In this document: piece after piece, positions 1-8,473 of the stretch
Layout of the letters: the number at the start of each line of letters is the position of its first letter
Position numbering within the stretch: the stretch's first letter is position 1
From: an uncultured Prevotella sp.
Lineage (GTDB): Bacteria > Bacteroidota > Bacteroidia > Bacteroidales > Bacteroidaceae
NCBI GenBank assembly: GCA_947303825.1
Contig: CAMYZK010000058.1
Coordinates: 1 to 10,158, forward strand
Length of the DNA: 10,158 nt
Direction of reading: 5' to 3'
Position numbers and translations under genes: made by a program
Notes under the pieces: generated by a model
Seen by the model: the letters and a program-made list of their open reading frames with translations, nothing else
Database searches by the model: none
Told to the model about the DNA's origin: nothing

Positions 1-2478
1 CCAGTTGGACAGATAGTCGTTGACAAAAATGTCAATAAGCCTTCCTGCACGTGTTGGGTCGAAGTTGTCCATCTCGGCCTGCACCTTCTTGACAAGCGTG
101 TTTAGGCATGAAAGCATCCAGCGGTCTATCTCCGGACGGTTAGCTTGTCGCGGCGCAGGTGCAGCAGACGGGTCGTAGCCATCGACATTGGCATAGAGGG
201 CAAAGAAACTATAGGTGTTGTAGAGGGTGCCGAAGAACTTGCGGCGCACCTCGTCCACGCCTTCCTCGTCCAATTTAAGGTTGTCCCACGGCTCTGAGTT
301 GGTCATCATATAGAAGCGCACAGCGTCGGAGCCATAGTTGTCAATCATCTTAAAGGGATCAACAACATTGCCCTTATGCTTTGACATCTTGTCGCCCCTT
401 GCATCAAGAACCAGGCCTGTTGACACAACATTCTTGAATGCCACTGAGTCGAAAATCATAGTGGCAATAGCATGCAGCGTAAAGAACCATCCGCGCGTCT
501 GGTCTACTCCCTCGTTGATATAGTCGGCAGGATAGAACTTGCGGTCATCGATAAGTTCCTTGTTTTCAAAAGGATAGTGTACCTGTGCGTATGGCATTGA
601 ACCACTGTCGAACCACACGTCGATAAGGTCGCTCTCACGTTTCATCGGTTTTCCTGTTGGCGAAACCAGCTTGATATAATCTACGTAGGGGCGGTGCACG
701 TCTATGCGGTCATAGTTCTCCTGGCTCATGTCACCAGGCACGAAGCCTTTCTCCTTCAGCGGGTTCTTTTCCATCACGCCTGCGGCAACAGCCTTCTCTA
801 TCTCATTGTACAGCTCTTCGAGGCTTCCGATGCATATCTCCTCGCCATCCTCGCTGCGCCAGATGGGAAGCGGCGTTCCCCAGAAACGCGAGCGCGACAG
901 GTTCCAGTCGTTCAGGTTGTCGAGCCAGTTGCCGAAACGCCCGCTGCCGGTCGACTCAGGATGCCAGCCGATGGTCTTGTTCAGCTCACTCATGCGCTCC
1001 TTCATCGAAGAGCTCCTGATGAACCATGAGTCAAGTGGATAGTACAGCACGGGCTTGTCCGTACGCCAGCAGTGCGGATAGTTGTGCACATGTTTCTCTA
1101 TCTTATAAACCTTGTTCTGTGCTTTCAGATCCATGCAGATGCTGATGTCAAGCGTCTCGTCCTTGTCGGTAAGCGTCTCGTCGTAAGCGTTCTTCACATA
1201 GCGTCCGGCAAACTTCTGCCACTCTTCCACATTCACATACTTCTTCACGAAGTCGGCATCAAGGTCATCTATAAGGTAATACTTTCCCTGCAAGTCAACA
1301 ACAGGGCGTTCATTTCCTTTCTTGTCGATGAGAACTATGGGCGGGACACCGGCTTTCTTTGCCACAAAAGCATCGTCGGCACCAAAGTTAGGAGCGATGT
1401 GTACTATACCCGCACCATCCTCGGTAGTAACATAGTCGCCCGGTATGACACGGAAGGCTCCCTCGCTCATTGGCTTGATGGCAGGCATCAGCTGCTCATA
1501 CTCCATGCCTACGAGGTCATTGCCCTTGTAATGCCCCACAATACGATATGGCATGAACTTCTCGCCTTTCTTGTATTCTGGCATCTCTCCCCCGTCGGTG
1601 ATGTTTCCCTCTGGAGCCAGATAAGCATTCAAGCGAGCCTCAGCCATAACAATCGTAATAGGCTTTGCTGTATATGGATTGTAGGTCTCTACGGCTACAT
1701 AGTCTATGTTTGGCCCTACGCAAAGTGCACTGTTGGCAGCCAGTGTCCACGGTGTTGTAGTCCATGCCAAGAAAAAGGCTTCGCCCCAGTTAGTCATTTC
1801 AGGCTTAGGGTTCTTCATACGGAACAGTGCCGTGCAGGTAGTATCCTTCACGTCACGGTAGCAGCCTGGCTGGTTAAGCTCATGGCTGGAAAGTCCGGTG
1901 CCGGCAGCAGGCGAATAGGGCTGTATGGTATAGCCCTTGTAAAGCAGTCCTTTCTTGTAGAACTGCTTCAGGAGCCACCACAGGGTCTCGATATACTTGT
2001 TGTCGTAGGTGATATAAGGATTGTCGAGGTCTACAAAGTAGCCCATCCGCTCGGTCAGCTCACGCCACTCCTTGGTATAGGTCATCACGTTCTCACTACA
2101 TTTCTTATTATAGTCTTATGTAGAGATGAAACGTGGCGACTCTGGGTTGTCTATGTCTGCCTTGGTTATGCCTAGTGCTTTCTCCACACTAAGCTCTACG
2201 GGCAGCCCGTGGGTATCCCAGCCGGCTTTACGCTTCACTTGGAATCCCTTCATGGTTCGATAGCGGTTGAAGGCATCTTTCAATGCCCGTCCCAGAACAT
2301 GATGTATTCCTGGATGACCGTTGGCAGAAGGAGGACCCTCGTAGAAAACAAACTGAGGACACCCTTCCCGCTCTTCCACAGAGCGATGGAAGATATCCTC
2401 TTTCATCCACTTTTCCAGCATCTCGCTGTTCACCTTGGTCAAGTTCAAGCCGTTGTGTTCGGCGAATCTCTTTGCCAT
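1..2478 (-). CDS. ileS: Isoleucine--tRNA ligase, 3'-truncated by window edge and interrupted by an in-frame TAA
   Basis: Charges tRNA-Ile with isoleucine in the cytoplasm and edits mischarged valine; normally essential. Reading the minus strand from the ATG at 2476-2478 gives 120 codons, a TAA at 2116-2118, then 705 further open codons to position 1, all in the same frame and all IleS-like. Visible landmarks, counting the stop as codon 121: GIHH at 57-60 in place of the HIGH signature, [10 protein letters not shown] at 86-95, the CP1 editing-domain motifs WTTTPW at 239-244 and [10 protein letters not shown] at 354-363, DVWFDSGS at 620-627, and KMSKH at 697-701. Bacteroidetes IleS is about 1,100-1,200 residues, so roughly 300 residues lie beyond the window. 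The start is supported by the promoter 38 bp upstream and by family-like N-terminal sequence. As written, translation would stop after 120 residues and separate the two halves of the active site. The gene may be truly broken, miscalled at one base, or read through. IleS identity is very sure; the break is certain in this sequence only. Confidence 0.95.
2116..2118 (-). other. In-frame TAA nonsense codon inside ileS (codon 121)
   Basis: The frame reads ...[27 protein letters not shown]..., so one sense codon has become a stop without any change of frame. Family members usually carry Glu or a similar polar residue here (an ISVEEYN-like stretch, from memory). A one-base change from GAA, CAA or AAA would explain it. 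The next ATG in frame is at 2083-2085 (codon 132); a restart there would lack the HIGH-region half of the active site. Confidence 0.9.
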
Positions 2479-2515
2479 ATCCGTCAGTTTTCTGTTTGTT
2501 TACAATATTAAGGCG

Positions 2516-2547
2516 CAAAGGTACTAAATTTTTTCTTCTATTTCAAA
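2516..2547 (-). promoter_or_regulatory. Bacteroidetes-type promoter of ileS
   Basis: On the minus strand TTTG (2544-2547) is followed after 20 bases by TACCTTTG (2516-2523), a full match to the Bacteroidetes housekeeping consensus TTTG-N19-21-TAnnTTTG. Transcription would begin near 2510 and leave a leader of about 30 bases before the ileS ATG. The leader is A-rich and has no clear Shine-Dalgarno site, which is usual for this phylum. The promoter shows that ileS can be expressed independently of the upstream pectin genes. Confidence 0.75.
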
Positions 2548-2612
2548 TAATCGTTCCCTTTTCTCTGTATGTTATAATTTTTTATAATCTCGTTTCCGCT
2601 CAATCCATTATC

Positions 2613-2657
2613 AGGCCTGCCATTCACCATGACAGGCCTTACATGCCTTTCCGGCAT
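2613..2657. repeat. Two short hairpins between ileS and the His-rich protein gene
   Basis: AGGCCTG (2613-2619) and CAGGCCT (2633-2639) form a 7-bp stem, with CAT/ATG able to pair inside the loop. Next to it ATGCC and GGCAT (2643-2657) form a 5-bp stem with a 5-base loop. They lie downstream of the 64-residue protein gene and upstream of the ileS promoter, where a terminator would be expected. Neither is followed directly by a T tract on the minus strand; the nearest T/A-rich run comes about 25 bases later. Termination is therefore only a possibility. Confidence 0.35.
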
Positions 2658-2702
2658 AGCAAACCAGCACTATGCAACACTATGCCTGGATGTATCGGTC
2701 TA

Positions 2703-2897
2703 TCAATCTATCATATAGGCCGCCACCGCAATAATGGCCATGACGACAGCTATGATGCAAGCTATGCGAAAAAGCCATTTCTCTATCTTTTTTCTACGCT
2801 CCAGGGCAAGAAGGTTCTTGCGCTTAAAACGGGTGGCACCGTCAATCTTGTGATGATGGTGGTGATGATGTTGTTGTGTTGAATTGTTATCTGCCAT
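2703..2897 (-). CDS. 64-residue His-rich single-pass membrane protein, function unknown
   Basis: I do not recognise a named family. The N-terminal part is polar and holds seven histidines in a row (residues 10-16), followed by a basic stretch (about 17-40, rich in Lys/Arg: RFKRK, ERRKK) and one hydrophobic segment (about 41-62) that should span the inner membrane with the basic, His-rich end in the cytoplasm. There is no cleavable signal peptide. The seven His codons mix CAT and CAC, so this is not a simple trinucleotide expansion. Its ATG lies inside the last codons of the upstream GH106 gene (11-bp overlap in a different frame), which suggests translational coupling. It ends with TGA, 155 bases before the -33 element of ileS on the same strand. 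Coding status is supported by the clear basic-then-membrane layout and by its position. The His run could bind metal, but that is inference. Confidence 0.7.
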   Translation of the reverse strand: MADNNSTQQHHHHHHHKIDGATRFKRKNLLALERRKKIEKWLFRIACIIAVVMAIIAVAAYMID

Positions 2898-5556
2898 TGT
2901 TATATCTTATTAGTTTTACTTCAGAGTTAAGACCACTAGGCATAGGTTCCCACTGGTCATATAGTGTTTTCTTATAATTGATGTCTACTACGTTTATCTC
3001 TTCCATCTTGCGCCATTTCACACCGTTGCGGTCTAGCTCTGCAATGCGGTTGGCAGGCAGGTTGGTAACCTCAATCCTTATTTCATTGTCGCCAGACTTA
3101 AGGGCAGCTTTCGTGTCAAGCACATAGGGGACGCTCCATGCACACCCTATGAACTGACCGTTGATGTATACTCTTGCCGACTCTCGCACATCTCCCAGAT
3201 CAATGAGCCACAGGCCCTCCGCAACGTCTTTCTTTGTCAGTTTCACCGAGGTGGTATAGACACCGGTACCCATAGTAATGCAGGCCAAGGAGTCCAATGT
3301 CTCCCATGTCTGCAACTTGTCCAGCCTGTAGCTCTTGCCCACCTTTGGAGCCTCATCAACAAACTCCAACGTCCAAGGGCCAGGTAGTACAACTGTTAAG
3401 CGGGGGTCAGACGATGTTGTCGGATATGAACCATCCAACTGTGTAGCTGGCAGACGTAAGTCGTTGTCGAAGGTCTGTAGAATAACTGACTCTCCGCTAC
3501 GCAGGCAGAGATCAACACCGTTCTCGTCGAAGCTGGCATTACCAATGTCTCCATTAAGAGGATTATACCATTTTGCTGCTTTGAAGGGCACTGCCAGCTT
3601 TATCTTTTGGTGCACGTCGTCTGGTGTAAGATTGGCAATAAAGTAATGGTAGCCTCCTGCATTGCTACGGCGGATGGCTTTCAGGCCAAGCTGTGTCTTC
3701 ATTGGCTCGGGCCTGGCCACACGTTCCATCGCAGAAACGTCTATACCATACATCACATGTGCCCCCTCTTCCTTCAGCCTGTCAATGTGCCGCTTCACCT
3801 CTGCTGCCATCTCTCCGCTACCAGGAATGATGAGTCCTTTGTAACGTGTCCCGGCGGCTGTCACCAGGAGTCCGTCCTCGCAGCGTGTTGTGAGAAGCAG
3901 ACGTTCTGAGATATAGTCACAGTCAAAGCCGGCCTTGTCTATGTCGAGAATAGCCTGACGGAATTCTGGCATCAGCTTACCCATGGCATGTATGGAGAAC
4001 TGCATGAGCAGCTTACCTGTCTTTTTCTTCCAAGCGTCGCGCACGGGCAGCAGCACCAGGAAATCGTTATCGGGCTGGCCCCACTGGAGGAAGCTTTGAC
4101 ACCGTTCCACATATTGCATAAAGTAGGGAGCGTCGCGCCAAATACTATTAGTGGGACTCATATCTATGGATGCATAGAACTTCCATCCCGGCCACTCGTC
4201 ATCCTTAGGACTGTAGCATGTGCCGTGGAAGAAAATATGGTTCACTCCTGCACAGAACATCAGGTCGAGGTCGGGCTTGAGCTGCGACAGACTGGTGCGG
4301 AAATGCTCTGTAAGCCATGTAAAAGTCTCGCTGCTGGTATATGGCTTACCGCAGATGTGTGCTGCCGAGGGGGCATACTTGAACATGGAGTAGTCACTGT
4401 CGTTCTTACGGGTCTTTCCTGGGTCTTTCCTTAACCCCTTTATACCAAGGTCACTTAGCCCGAAGCCTTCAATCTCAGGAATATCCACTGCAGCATAGCA
4501 GTCTATCAGATTGGCAGGCGAGCCGTGAGCTTGGTTGCGGGTGATGGCTCCATGCTTATGTGCCCATGCTGTCCATTGCTGGGTGAAATTATCAAGAAGC
4601 AGGTCGCCCAACGTTTCACGATAGTCAGACAGCACCTTGGAGTCCATGTCTATCAGCTCGGGCAGATGCTCCTCAAGCCTGTATCCTCTACGCACCTCAA
4701 ATTCCTTGAACAGCGTAGGAGTCCATGTGGCTGCCTCCACCTCATAGCTGTCATTGAAGAAGGTATGCGGATATGGCGTATGGGTGCGCTCGAAGGCAGC
4801 CTCTATATGCTTAAGATAATTGGCAACAGCAGTACGGTCGAAGTGGTCAATAACCAACCCTTCACCGCCAGGTGCAGCCCGCTTGACTTTCATCACACCA
4901 TATTTTATATATACAGCAATAATCTTCCTACTGCCTTTTTCTGTAGGCAAGATGTCATTGGCAGACAGTTTTCCGTCCTTAACACGGCTGGTCACATCGA
5001 CACACTTGCCGTCGGCAGTGTATAGCATCACCTTATGCAGGTCAGCGTTCTTTTTGTCTTTATCAGACAGAGATAGGTCTACTATGCCGTTTTCGGTATT
5101 GTCTGGCTGCAATCCTTTGTAGCCATTGACAGTAGTCCATACACCAGTGTTGTCTATCACTTTCTCAACGAACACGGCACGGCAGGCACTCTCTTTCAGC
5201 GGCACCCAAGGCCCGCCGAAAGGCCAACCGGTGCCAGTAGCCATGTCAAGCTCAATGCCATGTCTGTCACATTGCTCCCGGGTGTACCTCAGCATCTCCA
5301 TCCACTTGTCGCTGAGATAAGGTATGTTGTTCACAGCATTGCCTTGCACACCATAGAGAGGGGTTATCTCCAGGGCTCCTATGCCGTGCTGCGCATATTG
5401 CTCTATGTTCCACGCAAGGTTCCCCTTGTCTACAGCCGAGCCAAGCCACCACCACCGCGCGCCGGCCTTGGCTTCGACCGAAGGTGTCGGCCATGACTGC
5501 GCAATGGCTGCCATGCAAGCATGGAATACTATTATTATGATGTAATATTTCTTCAT
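2887..5556 (-). CDS. Secreted glycoside hydrolase family 106 protein, alpha-L-rhamnosidase-like
   Basis: GH106 enzymes release L-rhamnose from pectic rhamnogalacturonans and other rhamnosides by an inverting, calcium-assisted mechanism. The 889-residue product begins with a signal peptide (residues 1-19, AIA before Q20) and has no convincing lipobox, so it is probably periplasmic. Family-like stretches are RWWWLGSAV at 34-42, the catalytic barrel region at roughly 40-480 with FFNDSYEVE at 266-274, TSSETFTWL at 407-415 and GVNHIFFHGT at 437-446, then a C-terminal beta-sandwich like the GH2 sugar-binding domain (about 720-889). Glu272 and Glu410 are the candidate acid/base pair; their spacing resembles that reported for the Bacteroides enzyme BT0986, but I could not align them. 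The protein is somewhat shorter than that enzyme. A GAGG sits 5 bases before the ATG. Upstream CE12 is in the same orientation, giving a rhamnogalacturonan theme. The exact substrate is not known; family call is sure. Confidence 0.9.
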   Translation of the reverse strand: MKKYYIIIIVFHACMAAIAQSWPTPSVEAKAGARWWWLGSAVDKGNLAWNIEQYAQHGIGALEITPLYGVQGNAVNNIPYLSDKWMEMLRYTREQCDRHGIELDMATGTGWPFGGPWVPLKESACRAVFVEKVIDNTGVWTTVNGYKGLQPDNTENGIVDLSLSDKDKKNADLHKVMLYTADGKCVDVTSRVKDGKLSANDILPTEKGSRKIIAVYIKYGVMKVKRAAPGGEGLVIDHFDRTAVANYLKHIEAAFERTHTPYPHTFFNDSYEVEAATWTPTLFKEFEVRRGYRLEEHLPELIDMDSKVLSDYRETLGDLLLDNFTQQWTAWAHKHGAITRNQAHGSPANLIDCYAAVDIPEIEGFGLSDLGIKGLRKDPGKTRKNDSDYSMFKYAPSAAHICGKPYTSSETFTWLTEHFRTSLSQLKPDLDLMFCAGVNHIFFHGTCYSPKDDEWPGWKFYASIDMSPTNSIWRDAPYFMQYVERCQSFLQWGQPDNDFLVLLPVRDAWKKKTGKLLMQFSIHAMGKLMPEFRQAILDIDKAGFDCDYISERLLLTTRCEDGLLVTAAGTRYKGLIIPGSGEMAAEVKRHIDRLKEEGAHVMYGIDVSAMERVARPEPMKTQLGLKAIRRSNAGGYHYFIANLTPDDVHQKIKLAVPFKAAKWYNPLNGDIGNASFDENGVDLCLRSGESVILQTFDNDLRLPATQLDGSYPTTSSDPRLTVVLPGPWTLEFVDEAPKVGKSYRLDKLQTWETLDSLACITMGTGVYTTSVKLTKKDVAEGLWLIDLGDVRESARVYINGQFIGCAWSVPYVLDTKAALKSGDNEIRIEVTNLPANRIAELDRNGVKWRKMEEINVVDINYKKTLYDQWEPMPSGLNSEVKLIRYNNGR

Positions 5557-5608
5557 AAAACCTCGGCCAAGCCTATCTGTCTGTTATTGTACCATTACAT
5601 GAAAAGCC

Positions 5609-5701
5609 TTAGTTGCCGTCAGGCTTGGTGTTTTCGGTTATAGGCGACGGTACCCACTGGAATGTATTCCAATCGTCGGGATGTGCAGGGTCGAAGTCCT
5701 G
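5609..5701 (-). pseudogene. Out-of-reach C-terminal tail of the CE12 esterase, in frame after its TGA
   Basis: Directly after the TGA that ends the esterase, the same frame stays open for 30 codons (QDFDPAHPDD ... KPDGN) and closes with TAA at 5609-5611, 52 bases before the GH106 ATG. A DPAHPDD stretch and a KPDGN ending are, from memory, typical of the C-terminus of Bacteroides/Prevotella rhamnogalacturonan acetylesterases. The intact protein would then have 411 residues. The TGA could come from TGG, CGA or another codon by a single base change. The TGA is followed by C, a context in which UGA is comparatively leaky. Confidence 0.6.
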
Positions 5702-6844
5702 TCAGTCCTCTCGCAAATACTGAGCCAGCGGCAGATTGAGCTGTCTAATGCCCATTACCACACATTTTGCCACCTCGTATGCACCGTATGGATTGAAGTG
5801 GGTGTTGTCGGCCAATTCCTTGCCGTATGCCTCCTTCGGATAGTGCACCAGAGCCCTTTTCGAGTCCTCGTAGCCCAATGTCTCAAACAGTGTCTTTGTC
5901 ATCGCATTAAGGTCAATGAGTGGCACATTCTCTTTCTCGGCCACCATCTTCATCGCTGCGGGAAAGTCGCCATGAGTGTTGAGCAACGTCGTCTTGTCCT
6001 TATCGAAGGCCCTACGCTGAGTGGGCGTACAGAACACCACCTCAGCACCTTTGGCACGCACCTTGTCTACAAAGATCTTCAGCTGATACTGATAGTGATA
6101 CCATGCACCATCACCGGGTTGCTTCTCCTTCTCGTCGTTGTGGCCGAACTCAACAAACACATAGTCGCCCTTACGCAGGGTAGACAGTATCTTGTCCAGA
6201 CGGAAAGAGGCAATAAAGGTACGGGCGGTAAGTCCGCTCTCGGCATGACTAGACACAGCCACCTGTGGACCCATCCACCGGGTAATCATCTGCCCCCACG
6301 ATGCCCAAGGCTCGTAGTTCTGGTCTACCACGGTAGAATTACCGCAGAGGTAGACGGTAGGAACCTCTGGAGCAGGCTCTATATGCATGCTCCTCACGGC
6401 GGGTCTTAGTCCATTGAACTCTATGGTAAGACGGTCATCCCAAGCCAGATAGTTCTTCTCACGGTCTTTTATCTTGACACGCTTGTTTTCATCAATAAAT
6501 GTGGAGCGCTTGTTCACTATAAACTCCACCGTCTTAACATCCTTCTTGCCGGGAGTAAGCACATTGTGTGCCATAAGCCGACGCCCTTCAGCACGTACAG
6601 TGGTGTTGCCATCTTTCACACCCCCCAGCTCTACACGCACACGGTAGTTGCCATCGGGCACACGCACGGAGAAAAAGAAGGGAGCGGTAGCAGGCCTTTT
6701 GACCTTGTATACCGGTAGCACATCATAGCCATAGCCGTCGTACTCGTTATATATAGGCTGCGACTTTGTAAAATCGATATCGAAAACTTGAGCCGTCAAG
6801 AGCAGAGGGATGCTCCATAGGACTACCAGCAATAATCGTCTCAT
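5702..6844 (-). CDS. Secreted SGNH-hydrolase, rhamnogalacturonan acetylesterase-like (CE12)
   Basis: CE12 enzymes remove acetyl groups from the galacturonic acid residues of rhamnogalacturonan, opening it to lyases and rhamnosidases. The 380-residue product starts with a signal peptide (residues 1-19, LLLTAQ) and an N-terminal beta-rich domain (about 20-155), followed by the SGNH catalytic domain: GNST at 168-171 with nucleophile Ser170 (block I), Gly204 (block II), GHND at 234-237 (block III) and DNTH at 346-349 with catalytic Asp346 and His349 (block V). All catalytic residues are present. The annotated end is a TGA, yet 30 family-like codons follow in frame, so the protein is probably a slightly shortened form. 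It sits between the DUF1593 and GH106 genes, all on the minus strand; a good promoter lies 69 bases upstream. Substrate assignment is by family and context. Confidence 0.88.
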   Translation of the reverse strand: MRRLLLVVLWSIPLLLTAQVFDIDFTKSQPIYNEYDGYGYDVLPVYKVKRPATAPFFFSVRVPDGNYRVRVELGGVKDGNTTVRAEGRRLMAHNVLTPGKKDVKTVEFIVNKRSTFIDENKRVKIKDREKNYLAWDDRLTIEFNGLRPAVRSMHIEPAPEVPTVYLCGNSTVVDQNYEPWASWGQMITRWMGPQVAVSSHAESGLTARTFIASFRLDKILSTLRKGDYVFVEFGHNDEKEKQPGDGAWYHYQYQLKIFVDKVRAKGAEVVFCTPTQRRAFDKDKTTLLNTHGDFPAAMKMVAEKENVPLIDLNAMTKTLFETLGYEDSKRALVHYPKEAYGKELADNTHFNPYGAYEVAKCVVMGIRQLNLPLAQYLRED

Positions 6845-6912
6845 TTCTACATGTATATTGCAATGCAGACAGGCAAGATGTCCATCTTATAACACATATT
6901 CTTTTGAGCCTG

Positions 6913-6943
6913 CAAAATTACTACTATTTTTCAATCTAGCCAA
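6913..6943 (-). promoter_or_regulatory. Bacteroidetes-type promoter of the CE12-GH106 operon
   Basis: On the minus strand TTG (6941-6943) is followed after 20 bases by TAATTTTG (6913-6920), matching TAnnTTTG. Transcription should start near 6905, giving a leader of about 60 bases to the esterase ATG. A 7-bp inverted repeat, AGCCAAT (6938-6944) with ATTGGCT (6969-6975), overlaps the -33 element and could be an operator; its 24-base spacing makes this uncertain. The DUF1593 gene ends only 70 bases upstream without a clear terminator. Confidence 0.6.
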
Positions 6944-7013
6944 TTTTTTTCACTTTTATTAATAGGAGATTGGCTTTCGCAACTACTTAGTGCTCGTTGG
7001 CTTGGCCAAAAGG

Positions 7014-8426
7014 TTAGGAATCAACGACTAGTATGATTCTCTGATATGCTTTCAGGAAGAATGGACCCTCGTCGTGGACTTCACAAACCAAGTGTAAAGC
7101 CTGGTCCTTGGCATCGTCTGGAACATATACGGCAGTAATGGAGTTCTCTGAGTTATCGATGGTTAGCGTGTTTTTTCCTATTTCTTTCTGTTGCCACCAA
7201 TGGAATACAAGAGCATGTTGGTCAGGGTCAGAAGATTGTGAGGCATCCAGAAGGACACTCTTGCCAGCCTTGGCATGAACGACAAGAGGCTGAGATCCTG
7301 TGTGGCCGTTTATCACCACGATGGGATTGTGATTGCCCTTGCCCTTGTCAGCCCACTGCATACGCGCCATGAAGTCGTTGAGCTCGTCGGGATAGAAGCG
7401 TCGCTTATAGCCCACACTGATGCTACGCATGGGTTCCTGCCAACAAGTCCAGGCCACAGTGAGCGAATCAGGGCAGATGTCTCGGCGGTGACAGCCCGCC
7501 CAGCCAGCCTGTGAGGGGTCTTCCGGGTCGTTAAGGCCATTAGGCAGCACATAAAGGAAACTGGGAGTATCGCCTTCGACTCCCCATTTATAATCAGGGT
7601 ACTCCTTGCCCAGTGCACCCATACCCTGGACAAGCCGTTGATGCATGGGCCAGCTTTGTTTTCCTAGCTCACACTGTTCCTGCCATGTACCCTCGTCCCA
7701 AATGAACTGCAAGTCATCCTGAAACTCACGGCGCAACCACTGGTGCGAACTGTATGCACGGTTCATACGCATACTGTACTGCATGTCCTGGTCGGTAATG
7801 GTATATAGGCGAAACTTGCGAACAAACGCCTTCAGTTCTTCTGCCGAACGAGACTGTTTGACGCGCCATACAGCCTGTGCCAGCGTGTTTGCCCCACCCC
7901 ATGCAGCCACATAGATGGGACGAGGGTCGTCTTCGTCGGCCAAACGGATGAGCAGATTGCTCCCGGGCGAGTCGTTACCCTCACCTACAACTTTGATTCC
8001 ACCTCTTTCACTGCCCATCACAGACCGACTGCGTATGTAGCCGGGACTGGGCCAGTATCCGATACGTTGGCAACCGTTCTCCTCGTCAAGTGATAGAAAC
8101 GTCGTCTGTCCAGAGCGTTTCATCAGATTTGTAGCATCCTTCTCGTATGCATCTATCACGCGATGCAGATATTGCGCCCACTCCTTTGGATATGGGTCGC
8201 AATTCCAGCCTACCGAGGTAATCAATGCTTCTATCTCAAACATGTCGGCATAGACCATCAAGTGAACCATAGACTGCATGTCGTCGGGTTCGACATTGCC
8301 TGGTGCAATATCCGTACAAACCACCAGCCGTGGTTTCAGCGCAATGTCCTGAGCATGACTTATAGACATGGAAGCCAATATCGCAAACCAAAACAACCTT
8401 ATCTTCAGCGCTTTATATATCATCAT
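7014..8426 (-). CDS. Secreted DUF1593 / Sde182-type protein with nucleoside-hydrolase-like domain
   Basis: Members of this family occur with polysaccharide-degrading genes in Bacteroidetes and in the marine degrader that gave the name Sde182 (reported to bind cellulose); the enzymatic role is not established. The start is set at the first of two adjacent ATGs (8424-8426), because the signal peptide begins there (residues 1-26, cleavage after SHA before QD); 21 more in-frame codons upstream lack signal-peptide character. The nucleoside-hydrolase-like domain spans about 32-320, with TDIAPGN at 38-44 and EPDD at 46-49 in the place of the family's Asp-rich metal site, AAWGGANTL at 174-182, and GDTPSFLYVL at 285-294. 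An Ig/PKD-like C-terminal domain follows (about 370-470). Total 470 residues. It precedes CE12 in the same direction, 169 bases away, so a role on rhamnogalacturonan fragments is a fair inference. Whether it hydrolyses a glycosidic bond or only binds glycan cannot be told. Confidence 0.85.
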   Translation of the reverse strand: MMIYKALKIRLFWFAILASMSISHAQDIALKPRLVVCTDIAPGNVEPDDMQSMVHLMVYADMFEIEALITSVGWNCDPYPKEWAQYLHRVIDAYEKDATNLMKRSGQTTFLSLDEENGCQRIGYWPSPGYIRSRSVMGSERGGIKVVGEGNDSPGSNLLIRLADEDDPRPIYVAAWGGANTLAQAVWRVKQSRSAEELKAFVRKFRLYTITDQDMQYSMRMNRAYSSHQWLRREFQDDLQFIWDEGTWQEQCELGKQSWPMHQRLVQGMGALGKEYPDYKWGVEGDTPSFLYVLPNGLNDPEDPSQAGWAGCHRRDICPDSLTVAWTCWQEPMRSISVGYKRRFYPDELNDFMARMQWADKGKGNHNPIVVINGHTGSQPLVVHAKAGKSVLLDASQSSDPDQHALVFHWWQQKEIGKNTLTIDNSENSITAVYVPDDAKDQALHLVCEVHDEGPFFLKAYQRIILVVDS

Positions 8427-8473
8427 TATATGTATACTTAAGAAAACAATGTCAATTATATATAATTCAGAGG

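Noticed and set aside
1072..2175. 367-codon plus-strand open frame opposite ileS
   Set aside because: It is the exact antisense codon register of ileS, contains no recognisable domain, and the minus strand shows all IleS motifs.
2209..2882. Plus-strand frames at 2209-2511 and 2283-2882
   Set aside because: They run antisense through the ileS start, its promoter and the His-rich gene, have biased low-complexity content and no start signals.
3988..5025. Plus-strand frames of 148 and 166 codons opposite GH106
   Set aside because: Shadows of the GH106 gene; no signal peptide, domain or promoter.
5681..6409. 242-codon plus-strand frame opposite CE12
   Set aside because: Antisense shadow of a gene whose four SGNH blocks are all identifiable on the minus strand.
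6997..7009. TTGGC/GCCAA hairpin after DUF1593 as terminator
   Set aside because: Stem of only 5 bp with no T tract following on the minus strand.
8427..8458. TTGACA ... TATAAT-like pair before DUF1593
   Set aside because: Resembles an E. coli promoter but has a 19-base spacer and is not the element used by Bacteroidetes sigma factors.
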